This document shows positions 10,167-20,871 of a DNA stretch of 64,000 nucleotides, one piece after another; the stretch's first letter is position 1, and every line of letters begins with the position of its first letter. The stretch comes from Linanthus parryae (lineage: Eukaryota > Streptophyta > Magnoliopsida > Ericales > Polemoniaceae), in contig JALGPY010000010.1 of assembly GCA_023055425.1 (NCBI GenBank), positions 19,069,363 through 19,133,362 on the forward strand. Direction: 5' to 3'. The position numbers were made by a program, and so were the translations under genes. The notes under the pieces are model-generated. The model saw only the letters and a list, made by a program, of their open reading frames with translations. It did no database searches and was not told the DNA's origin.

Positions 10167-10610
10167 ATGAGTACTGTAGGAGATGGTGTTTTCTCACAGG
10201 GAAGAGCTGCTAACAGACCTCCTTTGTTCTATGGTGACAACTTTGTGCACTGAAAAGCCTTGATGAAAATGTTCATCATTTATCAGGATGTAGAGCTATG
10301 GAATATCATTCAGAAGGGTCCTCATGTATTCTACACTGAGAAATATGGGATCAAGACTCCCAAAACCGATGATTCACTCCACATAGCTCTGTAATTCTCT
10401 TAATTACAGAGCTATGAATATCTTATATTGTGCTTTGGGTGCAGATGAATTCAACAGGATTTCAGGATGCAAGACTGCTAAGGAGATATGGGATAAGCTT
10501 GTGGTGACTTTTTAAGGAGAAAGCCAAGTCAAGCAAACCAAAGTCAACATATTCCTTAGGCAATATGAGATATTCAAGATGAATGGAGATGAATCTATAG
10601 AGACATATGA
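10167..10610 (+). pseudogene. gag N-terminal remnant, SIRE-like copy 1
   Basis: Translation from ATG at 10,167 reads MSTVGDGVFSQGRAANRPPL, nearly identical to the copy 2 gag start. A TGA replaces the Trp of NFMHWKAL, a duplicated or shifted stretch occurs near 10,395, and a further stop lies near 10,513. The frame then runs to MNGDESIETYE and breaks directly into late protease sequence (EGSITLGDKGKCN). The zinc knuckles and the rest of gag are gone. The capsid role is inferred from family. Confidence 0.75.
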
Positions 10611-10619
10611 GTGGAAAGA

Positions 10620-13600
10620 GATCCCTATTCTCAGAGTTGAAAGAGCAACTGAAGGATCAATCACACTTGGTGACAAAGGGAAATGCAACATTTTAGGTAT
10701 TGGTAAAGGTTGTACAAATTCTGAAAATTCTATTTCTGATGTCTATTTAGTTGATGGCTTGAAATTAAATTTTCTTAGCGTAACTCAGCTATGTGATAAT
10801 GGTAAAAAGTTATTTTTGACAAAGAGAAATGTGTGGTGCAAAATGAGAAATATGGAGTTTGCATTCTCACAGCCTCAAGGTCATACAATGTTTATACTTT
10901 GCACACTAACAAAGTGACACGTGAAAGCTTGAAGTGTCTCAAAGCCTTGAAAGATGATTCAAAGCTTTGGCATAGAAAGCTTGGACACATTATCCTGCAT
11001 ACCTCGAACAAGTTCATCTCTAAAGACCTGGTAAGAGGTTTGCCTTCTATCAAACTCAGAGATGATGAAGTATGCAAAGCCTGTGCTCAAGGCAAGCAGA
11101 CAAGGAGCTCATTCAAACCAAAGAAATTTGTAAGTACTACGAGACCCGTTGAATTAATTCACATGAATCTTTGTGGTCCTATGAGGAATCCAACTCCAAA
11201 GGGTAAGAAGTATATGTTAGTTATTGTTGATGATTATTCAAGATTTACTTGGGTGATGTTTCTTAGAGATAAATCTGATCCTCTAACTGAATTTTCAAGA
11301 CTTTGTAAAGAGCTTCAAACTTTGAAAAACCTGCCAATTGCTTCAATAAGAAGTGACCATGGTAGAGAATTTGATCGACTAGAGTTTGATTTATTTTGTG
11401 CTAAGCATGGTATCTCTCACAACTTTTTTGCTCCTAGAACTCCTCAACAGAATGGTGTTGTTGAAAGAAAGAACATGAATCTTGAAGACATGTCAAGGAC
11501 AATGCTTCTAGAGAACAAGTTACCAAATTCATTATGGGCAGAAGCTGTAAATACTGCCAACTACATTCTTAACAGATGTCTGATTAGGCCTATTCTGAAG
11601 AAGACCCCCTATGAGCTTTTCATAGGAAGAAAAGCCAAATATTACTTACTTCAAACCTTTTGGTTGTACTTGTTTTGTCCACAACAATGGTAAGGACAAT
11701 CTTGGTAAGTTTGATGCAAGAAGTGATGAGGGTAATTTTCTTGGTTACTCTCTGACTAGCAAAGCTTATAGAGTTTACAATAAAAGAACCAAGCTTGTTG
11801 AAGAAAGTATTCATGTCATTTTTGATGAAAGCTATGATGGTTCTTTGAGTGAAAGTTTTGCAGACGTGATTCTAAACAAGCATGAGTCAGAAGATGAAGC
11901 ACATACTTCACTTGGTTTCAAGGAAAGCTTACAGGATAACAGGAAGAATTTTCAATGCCTTGAAATGGTTCTCAAAGCCTTGAAAAAGAGCAACATAATA
12001 ATCAAAGTGATCAAGCCACTTCCTCAAGATCTCAAAGGATTGAAAAGTTACCTAGAGAGCCTGAGCCATGGACTCAAAGAAAGAGATACGAATATCTGTC
12101 ATCTCATCCAGTTAGTTGATAACATTATATCTGATCCATCCACTAGTATAGAGACAAGATATCAATTGAAAAACTTGTGTGCTTTTAATGCTTTTGTTTC
12201 TCTTGTAGAACCCAAAAATGTGAAAGAAACATTACAAGAAGCAGATTGGATCATTGCAATGCGAAGTGAACTCAATAAATTTGAGAGAAACAAGGTGTGG
12301 AATCTATTTCCTCCACCAAAAGATCAGTCTGTTATAGGCATAAGGTGGGTGTTCAGAAACAAGGTAGATGAAAATGGCAATGTAATCATAAATAAAGCCA
12401 GACTAGTATCTCAAAGCTACAACCAGGAAGAAGGTATTGACTATGAGGAGACTTTTTCTCCTGTTGCAAGGTTAGAGGCAATTATAATATCACTTGCATT
12501 TTTGCATCTTACATGTAGATTAAAATTTTCAAATGAATGTCTAGTGTGCATTCCTAAATGGTTATTTTCAAGAAGAAGTTTATGTTGCTAAACCTCCTGG
12601 ATTTGGAAGTGATGAGTTTCCATATTTTGTTTTATATACTCGACAAAGCTCTTTATGGTTTAAAACAAGCTCCAAGAGCTTGGTATGAAAGATTGTCAAA
12701 GTTCTTACTTGAAAATGGTTTCAAGAGAGGATTAGTTGATAAAACCCTTTTCATCAAGTATCATGTAAAAAAAATTTTAGTAGTTAAAATTTATGTTGAT
12801 GATATTTTGTTTGGAGCTACTAATGATTCTCCTTGAAAGGATTTCTCAAGTCTTTTGAGCAGGGAATTTGAGATGAGCTTAATGGGAGAATTGAACTTCT
12901 TCCTTGGACTTCATGAACATCAGATGAAGAAAGGAATCTTTCTGCATTGAAACAAGTATACTAAAGACTTTATCAACAAGTACAATATGTCTCAGTACAA
13001 GGTAAAAAAGACTCATATAAGCTCTATGCTATCCTTAGACAAGGATCAAGCTGGTAAGAGTGTAAATCAGAAAGAGTATAGAGGTATGATTGGATCATTG
13101 CTATATCTCACTGCTAATAGACGAGACATTATGTTTAGTGTCTGTATGTGTGCAAGATTTCAATCTGATCCTAAAGAGTCACACTTAACTGCCGTTACAA
13201 GAATTTTCAGATATCTCAATGGTACCAAAGACTTAGGGCTTTGGTATCCAAAACAGTCTAACTTCTCTCTTTGTGGATATTCAGATGCTGACTTTGCAGG
13301 ATATAAAGTGGACACATAAAGCACTTCAGGGTGTTTCCAATTCCTTGGTTCATCCCTAATAAGCTCGCATTCAAAGAAACAGAATTCTGTGGCATTACCA
13401 ACAGCTGAAGCTGACTATATAGCAGCTGGAGCCTGCTGCTCACAAGTGCTATGGATTGCTCATCAAATGAGGGATATTGGATTTGATTTCAAATAAATAC
13501 CTATCAAATGTGACAACACCATTTCTATTTAATTTCAATCACAAAGATTCCAGTTCAGCATTCCAGAACCAAATACATAGATGTTAGACATCATTTCATC

Positions 13601-13735
13601 AGAGATCATGCTGAGAAAGGTGATATCAATCTTGAATTTGTTTCTACTAACATGCAATTGACAGATATCTTCACTAAACCATTGTCAGAAGAATGATTTA
13701 CAACCCTCATATTAGATCTGGGCATGCTTAATAAG
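10620..13735 (+). pseudogene. pol remnant (protease end, integrase, RT, RNase H), SIRE-like copy 1
   Basis: Copia order is clear. The protease C-terminal half lacks the DSG active site. The GAG-pre-integrase zinc region (LWHRKLGH...CKACAQGK) lies at 10,965-11,100. The integrase core includes SDHGREFD near 11,350 and the PQQNGVVERKN block near 11,442. RT has YVDD at 12,792-12,803. RNase H follows (YSDADFAGYKVD near 13,280, then TKPLSEE near 13,675). Frameshifts near 11,650, 12,490-12,560 and 12,590-12,640, and stops near 12,836, 12,948, 13,317 and 13,494, prevent translation. The link between INT and RT retains SQ.LE-type codons from the dispersed palindromic word. Domain identity is secure. 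Confidence 0.88.
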
Positions 13736-14131
13736 TAAGCATTGGTTTAGGGGGAGTATCAGGTAAGATTCCTTCAAATTTTTGAAATGATTTTCAAAGC
13801 CTTGAAAATCATTTCAATGCCTTGATTTTACTTGATTTAGCAGTATATATTTTCAAGGTCTTGAAATCCTTTTCAAAGCCTTGAAAATAAGTCCGTATGC
13901 TATAGAATGACTAGATATTTGATCTTTCAATGTTGGGTGCTATCTCTGTAGATAATTGCTCAATATTGATTTTAACTTTTTAAACTTATTTTCTTTTAAA
14001 TCAATATTATTTTATTTCCTTTCCCACGTCACACAAACACACACAAATTTGAATTTCATTCAAACTACAAACATCTTAAAAGAATTGGAGATATTTCTGT
14101 TTCCTTATCTAACTCAAACTCTCTAGTATTT

Positions 14132-14282
14132 ATCTTCTTCTTCTTCTTCTTCTTCTTCTTCTTCTTCTTCTTCTTCTTCTTCTTCTTCTTCTTCTTCTTC
14201 TTCTTCTTCTTCTTCTTCTTCTTCTTCTTCTTCTTCTTCTTCTTCTTCTTCTTCTTCTTCTTCTTCTTCTTCTTCTTCTTCT

Positions 14283-14329
<47 letters not shown>

Positions 14330-14359
14330 TCTTCTTCTTCTTCTTCTTCTTATTCTTCT

Positions 14360-14394
<35 letters not shown>
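14132..14394 (+). repeat. (CTT)n / (CT)n compound microsatellite
   Basis: An almost perfect (CTT)n run of about 155 bases (14,132-14,286) is followed by (CT)n, a shorter (CTT)n and another (CT)n. It sits between pol and the third ORF of copy 1. The same position in copy 2 (26,268-26,345) holds only an ordinary CT-rich leader, so the array seems to have grown from that tract. Confidence 0.95.
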
Positions 14395-14396
<2 letters not shown>

Positions 14397-14436
14397 GTAT
14401 CACTCCTGCGTATCTCTTCTTCACCCTTAAACCCTA

Positions 14437-14706
14437 ATGAGAACGAGAAGAGAATCCCAAAGAATCATGATGGCTGGAGGTTCAAAGGTGGTTTCAGAAA
14501 AGAAGAGGAATACTGCAGAAGATGTAGTTCAAACCATTAGTGGTGACTCTAGTTCCAGAACTACAACAGAAGAGAGGGCTTCTTCTCCTCCAAAGAAGAA
14601 AAGAAAGAAAGATCTGACACCAACTTCTAGCAAGAAAAATAAGAAGACAGATCAATCTGCTCCTGAGAAATTGCCAGAGAAACTGGTTGCCAGTACAAAG
14701 GCATAA
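14437..14706 (+). pseudogene. Start of third ORF, SIRE-like copy 1 (truncated)
   Basis: An 89-codon frame starts MRTRRESQRIMMAGG and is rich in Lys, Ser and Glu (PPKKKRKKD). It matches in place and character the first part of the copy 2 third ORF (MERKSARIQQQG..., also basic). It stops at TAA where the sequence switches to Athila-like DNA. Only the charged N-terminal part remains. Confidence 0.6.
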
Positions 14707-15332
14707 ATTCTCACAACCGCCACAATGGCGGGGAAGAAATCCTTGCCAAGCAGTCCCCAAGCACTAGTTGTGGCACCACAATATTCCCATATGGTCAATG
14801 TGTTCTCGCACACCGGGGTCGACTGCTCTCATTTGCTGGAATCTATGTTTGAATCCTTAACTCGCGTGCACGAGTCCCTATGAAGGTCATGTGCGCCATG
14901 GCACACCGGGGTTGATTCTTCCATAACATGCTCAAGTATGTCACTAGGAAACATAAAAACACAACACAACTGTATTAAAAACGCAATCCTTATGTTAAAG
15001 AATAAAATACGTTGGGTTGCCTCCCAACAAGCACCGTGTATTTTAAGGTCGGCAACCCAACCCAGTTACCTCAGATATGTTAAAGAGGTCTAGCAAGACG
15101 TGCCTCCTCCTTCAGTTTCTTTCCTTTGATCTTGAGCACTACATCATGTGCACTCACAACATTTGGCTTCTAGTCTTATTCGAGTGGATCGGGTTGCAAA
15201 ACTGTAGACAACCTAAGATAAGTATCCACACGATTCTCTCTAAACTTGATCATTGCCAATTTATTCTTCCCCTTACCCGGATGGAATGATCATAACACAA
15301 GCGATGAATCTAAAGATTTAATGGTCAACTCG

Positions 15333-15906
15333 TCAGTCTCTAAATCCACATTGGCACACATGATCTTCAAATGCGGACTTCCAAAATATGAGTGAAACAT
15401 CGCGATCCTCCTTGATGTCCACTATCACAAAGTTAACTGGAAAGACAAATGTACCCACTTTAACAAGCAAGTTCTTAATCACCCCATTTGCTGTAACAAT
15501 AGAATTGTGTGCCAGTTGCCGAACCATTTTAATCGGAGTTAGCGCACCAATGCCCAATCTCTGATATAAGGATAATGTCATGAGATTAATACTCGCGCCC
15601 AAATCAGATAGCCCATGTGTATGAAATCCACCCCCCGAGAGTGCAGCCTAAGATGACATTGACTGGATCTCTCATCTTCGGAATGTCTCGCTGTATCACT
15701 GTACTACATGTATCTGTCAGCTTCACCGTGGCATAGGGGTTTATTCTCTTCATGCCCCATAGAATTTCCTTCAAGAACTTATGGTACTTAGGTATATGAG
15801 CAAGTTCTTCCACTAATGGAATGTTGATGTGCAACAGTTTGAATTTTTCCATGAATCTACCATAGTGCCCATCATCATTCTTATTCAAACCCATCGGGTA
15901 CTGCAT
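15333..15906 (-). pseudogene. Athila-like gag-end and aspartic protease, broken
   Basis: The minus-strand frame 15,906-15,604 reads FKLLHINIPLVEELAHIPKY and DTCSTVIQRDIPKMRDPVNV, the region before plant gypsy protease. After a frame change near 15,604 it continues SDLGASINLMTLSLYQRLG. DLGAS is the Athila-type retropepsin active site, here intact. The expected ILGRPFL block is altered to LIFWKSAF. Retropepsins process the Gag-Pol chain. Frameshift and stops make it inactive. The lineage is judged from DLGAS and the KLHINIP block. Confidence 0.8.
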
Positions 15907-15909
15907 ATG

Positions 15910-16983
15910 TGACTCATATTTATACTGATTTAGAGTTTTCTAGGGCCATTCTTTCTTCTCAACCGTGTCCTTTGATTGGGGACGCACGACTCCTTTGGAC
16001 ACCTATTCACCCAACTCTTTTTCCGTGGCCTTAGTCGCCTAAGCTCGCGCATGTATAGGATATGGAGGATACTGAGTAATAACACCACTGTGAGTAGTTA
16101 TAGCTTTAAGCTACTCAGTAGGATTGGCATGAATCATTCCAGGTGGCAACTTTGGAATCTGACCGACAATCTAACCGAATTGGGTCTCATGGCTGCGCAC
16201 CATTGCTTCTGTAGTAACTGACTTACTCTTCAATCTATGAAGCTTTTTATTGATCTTTGTCAGAATCTATAGACGTCCACAGTCTGCTGTTGCTGCGAGG
16301 CCTGATACAGAGGACTAGACTGCTGGGCATACAAATTAGGCTGACTGCGATTGCTAGTCTGATAACCCCACATGTTTTTGCCGTCTAGGAGGCCCCATAT
16401 AATTCACATCTTCAATACCACAACCATATCTATGGTTTTCGTCTGCGAGCTGCTCCGCTATAGACTTCACCTGTGCAGTTGGATTTATACGGTCAAAGGC
16501 TATAGTCATCACAACTAACTGTTGCTCCATTAATTCCACCCGATTGGCCATAGCAGTATCCCCACTTAGTTTTGTTGATCTACGAGTGTCGAAGCTTGTA
16601 GTCCCTCGTTTGGCCACTGTGTTAAGTAGATCTTGAACTCTTTGTTCCCCCATCCCCATAAAAATTACCTCCAACTAGCACATCCAACTCATTTGCAGTT
16701 TCTCTATCTAATGCATCGTAAAAGTAGTGAAAGAGCTTGTAACACCGCTCTCCATAAGCCATGTCTTAGATTTTCCAGATAAGGAGAATGGGAAATGAGT
16801 TTTCTTAACTATTTCATCTGGAAATCTCTGGTCATGTAACGTCGAGGTGATTTTCCTGAAGTTAAGTAAGTGAGCTCATCCCCTGGAGCTCCAGTAAATA
16901 GGCACTCAGTACGTACCATGTCAATTATCTGCTGGCGCAACTCGAAGTGAGCTTCGTTAATATTTGGCCGCACAATAGTAGGC
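15910..16983 (-). pseudogene. Athila-like gag, C-terminal two thirds
   Basis: A frame at 16,674-16,354 reads GEQRVQDLLNTVAKRGTTSF and ANRVELMEQQLVV, as in Athila-type gag after the capsid. Upstream (16,983-16,675) the broken frame reads YMPTIVRPNINEAHFELRQQ and SLFYDALDRETANELD, with stops between. It runs to the Angela-like insertion and joins the gag start at 31,188-31,590. Confidence 0.7.
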
Positions 16984-16988
16984 ATGTA
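16984..16988. other. Target site duplication (left), ATGTA
   Basis: ATGTA precedes the TGTTGG end of the Angela-like LTR and is repeated at 31,183-31,187 directly after the matching CCAACA end. A 5-bp duplication is standard for Ty1/copia insertion. Confidence 0.88.
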
Positions 16989-18521
16989 TGTTGGGATTGT
17001 GCCCTAGAGGCAATCAATTAATTGTGACATTTATGGATTTACGATTCATTATGTTATCGATATGGAGATATGTTAACACGAATGAAGTCTTAGAATATAA
17101 TTGTTATATTCTTAAATATCCCTAGTCAATTATAATGATTAGTGGGACAATCATCTATAGACTAGTATGGGGTTGGATTGATATAGAGATATCATGATCC
17201 AACACATGGGTGTGCATTAGGAGTAATGGCATACTGGATTGACCCATCTCCGAGAAGGCTACATACATGTTATGTTAAGTCACAAGCGCTTCTCGCGGTG
17301 CAATGGTATTGTCATCCTTAGACTTGAAGTCACTAGATTGTCTAGTTGGGGATTATTGTGATCTTGGTAGCGTCAAACGCTACACCGTAACTGGGTAGCT
17401 ATAAAGGCATGTACTGGATACAATAAGAAGCAAGCTTAGAGATCGTAGTGGACGTAGATAGAATTTGTCCCTCCCACATAACGGGAGCAAATATCCTAGG
17501 CCACTCGAGGGATAGTGCTTATAAAATGTCTGGCCAGACTCAAATAAATCAATATGGGATATTGATGTTATTTGCACGAATAAGGCTATTCCCAGGATCG
17601 AGAAACTATGGATTGGATATACGAGTGTGACTTGTATGTCTCGTGTCCAATCCGGATATTGGGACAAAGGGATGAGACAATTACTTGCACAAGGTTTGTC
17701 ATGATGACTATTCTATTTTTTGGCTAGAATGGATGTCTTGCTAGAGGCCGCTCCATATTAGTAAATAGTTACTACCAACTAAATAGAGCCTATGGGGTCA
17801 CACGCCATATAAGGGTGAACTAGACTTGGGAAATAATTAATTAATGTGATTAATTAATTAGAAGGATCAAATCGCAACAACTTGCTAACTTAGTAGGACT
17901 AATATGCAAGTTGGCCTAATTCATGTAGAGACATGATTAGGATTTGCCAAGGTGGCCTAATTCATGTAGAGACATGATTAGGATTAATGGGAAAATAGAA
18001 CTAATCCATGTATGGACATGATTAGGTCTAGGGGACTAATCCGAATTCTAGTAGGACTAGAATAAGGCCTTTAGGTAGTTAACAAGGAGTTGTTAAACTA
18101 TATAAAGGATGCTCCTTCCTTCCTTCCCATACTAATGCTCATAACATAAGTGAGTGGGAGAGAAAAGGAGAGAGAGAGCAAGTCCCAAAAGGGGCCGAAC
18201 CCCCTTGGGATTGCCGCCCCCTACCCGTCGGCCTAAAGGGTGCCGCCCCACCTCTTGGTGCTCCATTGTTGCTTGATTCCTTCTTCCTCCTCCATTCTTC
18301 CTAGCTAGCACAAGGATTTGGAGGATCTAGATCTCACCTCTAGGCGTGGATCAACCGTAGAGACGTGACACAATTCGCGTTTGAAGTCATCAAAGGAGAA
18401 ACCCTAAGGTGTTATTGATTTCTTCCCTTACCATCATTATGTCTCTTGACTTGTGATCCTTGGAGGGTTTTGCATGGTTTATTATTGTTTCCGTTGTGCA
18501 TCCATGAATCAAAATCCAACA
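16989..18521 (+). repeat. 5' LTR, Angela-like
   Basis: Bounded by TGTTGG and CCAACA, 1,533 bases, followed directly by a primer-binding site. It shares long near-identical stretches with 30,053-31,182 and weaker ones with LTRs at 32,695-34,082, 57,104-58,403 and 62,523-63,954. A TATATAAA box lies at 18,099-18,106. Three small foldbacks built on CCTAATTCATGT / ACATGATTAGG occur at 17,915-18,026. Confidence 0.9.
18099..18106 (+). promoter_or_regulatory. LTR TATA box
   Basis: TATATAAA lies about 420 bases before the LTR end and just before a CTCCTTCCTTCC tract. The same box and tract occur at 30,758-30,765, at 33,686-33,693 in the second LTR, and on the minus strand at 62,957-62,964, so position and sequence are conserved within the family. 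It probably drives genomic RNA synthesis. Confidence 0.65.
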
Positions 18522-18522
18522 G

Positions 18523-18535
18523 TGGTATCAGAGCC
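18523..18535 (+). other. Primer-binding site, initiator-Met tRNA
   Basis: TGGTATCAGAGCC starts one base after the CCAACA end of the LTR and is the standard plant copia primer site. Confidence 0.92.
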
Positions 18536-19856
18536 ACATGTCGTAGAGCATAAACGTGGTTTATGTGTTACGTTTTGATAGTTTTACACTTTAAAATTAT
18601 TGTTTATCGCGTAAAACAAGACAAATCAAGCATGTGATGCAATTTGTCAATAATTAATCATAACAAGACCTAGTTTTTGCATTGGATGCATGAATTAGTG
18701 AGTTTGAGAAATTTTAGGATCTTAGATCTAGGGTTTTGGGCATCCTTGGGGAAGAAGGAGTTCTTCCCAAACAAGGAAACAACCAAACTTGGGCACCAAG
18801 CAAGAGAGTTGTTTTGGAAACAACTCCCAAAGGAGGTTCAGCCCCCCTAGGGACCGCCCCTCCTTGCTTGCCGCCCAAGCAAAGCTCGGCCTAGGGGCCG
18901 GGGCAGCCCTAGCACGCGGCCTAGCCGCGTGGGCTAGGGGCCGACAGGCCCTAGGCCTTTGCGGTTCTCTTTTTGGGCCCATGCAATTTGATTGTTGGGC
19001 CCCATGGATCATTTTAACCCTAGAATATCCTAAAATAAATTAAAATTGACAAAGCGTGTTAAAATTGGATTTTAACTGTTTATGTGCAAGACGCATGGTG
19101 ATTGGATATGGCCTTAGGATGTGGTTTGATGTGGATGTTTAATTTTTGTGGTTTGGTTTACGGCCTGCGAGCTGATCAATTAATTGTAATAATTAATTAG
19201 GGTTTTATGGCCTGCGAGCCATTTTTTTTCTCAACTTGTGAGATTTATTTTATTTAGTATAGTTGCAAGCTAGTGCTAGATTGAATAGATTGTTAGCCAA
19301 GATTGAAGAAAAGAAGCCCAAAGCCAAAAGGAGCCACAAAAGATGGAGCATGGAGCATTCCACATGACTATGAAGGATGGACCAAAAGATCAAGACGCAT
19401 GGAGATGTGTTTGCTTTTAGGGTTCATATATAATTCCATTGGCTTGGAATTATCTTAGTCTAGAAAAGGCCATATTCACATCACATTTTATATTTGTTTG
19501 TGGTTGTTTATTTTATTGTCTTATTATTTTGTGGTTGGTGTATGGATGATGCATGCAATTAGGATAATAAGATAATTAGACAACCCAGATCTATTATTTG
19601 GAGTTGTGCCCAAACTCAAATAGATAGATTAGTTGATATTGATCATTAAAAACAATTAAAATTGAATTGAAAAATCCCTCAAAATTCAAATATTGTGTTC
19701 TTGCCGTCTCGTTATTTAAACACTCATTATCATCATGGTTTATCAAGTTCGCGCGTGCCAAAGCATGGCGACTTGGTTCATAATGATGGAATGCGATGGC
19801 ACAAGCAAGTAATGTGCAATTGTTTAGATAAGAGGTTGAACACAACTAGGTTGAAC
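18536..19856 (+). other. 5' leader of the Angela-like element, no gag left
   Basis: Follows the primer site and has no usable frame. A related leader is at 61,660-62,340: both contain AATCCCTCAAA followed by a GCGATGGCA...AGTAAT.TGCA block. A GC-rich patch at 18,840-18,960 gives spurious frames on both strands. It ends at the junction with the truncated SIRE-like LTR. Confidence 0.7.
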
Positions 19857-20820
19857 ACAGTCTTAGTACTGTTAGTTGTCTGGTTTTTGTTGTTGCAGTT
19901 TTTTTCATGCTGTTGCAGGTTTGTTAAACGTGCAGGAGATATCTCAGCAAACTCCAACGGATATCCACCTGAAGCTGTTTGAATTTAAGTTGAAAACAAA
20001 ATGAGGATTTGTAGAAACTGAGATCCTAAAATCTCTCAATCAGTTACAGCTGTGGATAAAAGAGACTGGTTTGAATTTTGAAAGAAAGAGAGGGGCTTGC
20101 AGACTCTGAGAGGTGTGACAAATTCGTGGGAGATCATCCATTCAATCACACAATCATTCAAGCTTCATTCCAGACTTCTGAAGATCAAATCAATCCAGTT
20201 TTCCAGAAGAACACTTCCAGGCTTCAACAGCTTATTTTCATACTGTTTTCTTCATCTGTACTTCCATCTGTGTATCTCTATATTATCTTAAACCTCACTT
20301 AATCTAGTGGTTAGTTGTTCAAGTGAACAACAAGAGGTTCTTGTTAGCTCAACAGTTAGTAGCTGGAACTAGATAGGTTTGGAACCACAAGCTGTATAGG
20401 TGTAAGGGAAATCACTTAGGCTTGAAGATCTAGGGCTATTTCTGTGTGAGTAATAAGAAGTGTTTGCCCAATCCTGGCGGGATTAGATCCCTCAGGCAGA
20501 TATTAGGTCCATTGGGACTGAACTCTGTAAATTGCTTTGTGTTCTTTACTTTTCTGTTTGATTATTATTTGCTGCACACAACTCAAATCAAACTAGGGTT
20601 TAAAAGCTGTTTAGAATTGTTCACAGCTCAAGGCCTTGAAACTTACATTTTTGCCTTAGTGAGTTTCAGACAGTTTACAAAATCTCAAGGCCTTGAGATT
20701 TGAGTTTCACACAAAGCTTTCTTGTTAAACTTTAAGTTTTGCAAAAAGTTTCCATGCTCTATTCAACCCCCCCTTCTAGAGTATTTAGGTCCTGCATTTA
20801 GTCTACATTACACACTTTCA
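19857..20820 (+). repeat. 5' LTR of SIRE-like copy 2 (left 541 bases missing)
   Basis: Aligns with 29,085-30,052 of the 3' LTR and ends CACACTTTCA. The first part, corresponding to 28,544-29,084, is absent. The junction lies in ACAG, shared by the Angela-like leader and the LTR, which suggests a deletion through microhomology. Confidence 0.88.
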
Positions 20821-20822
20821 AT

Positions 20823-20834
20823 TGGTATCAGAGC
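20823..20834 (+). other. Primer-binding site, initiator-Met tRNA
   Basis: TGGTATCAGAGC starts two bases after the LTR end. It is a perfect match to the usual copia primer site. Confidence 0.92.
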
Positions 20835-20871
20835 TTGTGTCACTGTTTTTAGATCTAACAATCTGGTTACT

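Larger units (their letters stand above)
8894..14706 (+). mobile_element. Ty1/copia retrotransposon, SIRE-like, degenerate (copy 1)
   Basis: Order is 5' LTR, degenerate primer-binding site, gag start, truncated protease, integrase, reverse transcriptase, RNase H, a long microsatellite, and the start of a third ORF. Gag, pol and leader match the better preserved copy at 19,857-30,052 throughout. About 1.5 kb of gag and protease is missing, and the 3' end stops inside the third ORF at about 14,706 where Athila-like sequence begins. Many in-frame stops and frameshifts make it inactive. It looks older than copy 2. Confidence 0.85.
14707..16988 (-). mobile_element. Athila-like Ty3/gypsy remnant, left part
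   Basis: Reading leftwards on the minus strand: gag middle and end (16,983 to about 15,910), protease (15,906-15,333), then a non-coding tail. The tail has the block GGGTTGCCGACC...GGGAGGCAACCCAAC (15,061-15,010), which in plant gypsy elements normally lies downstream of pol. RT, RNase H and integrase are absent between protease and tail, so the element has lost most of pol. The rest of its gag is at 31,188-31,590, beyond the Angela-like insertion. Confidence 0.7.

Noticed and set aside
17380..17667. Recurring 60-95 codon frames also seen at 30,107, 33,071, 57,398 and 63,240
   Set aside because: They recur because the Angela-like LTR recurs. They appear on both strands of the same LTR segment and lie in a non-coding promoter region.
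18523..18535. tRNA gene fragments at the TGGTATCAGAGC sites
   Set aside because: Each lies one to three bases after an LTR end and is only 12-13 bases long, so these are primer-binding sites.
18728..19043. Overlapping GC-rich frames on both strands
   Set aside because: They lie in the non-coding leader of the Angela-like element, have low-complexity Ala/Arg/Pro composition on both strands, and match no domain.
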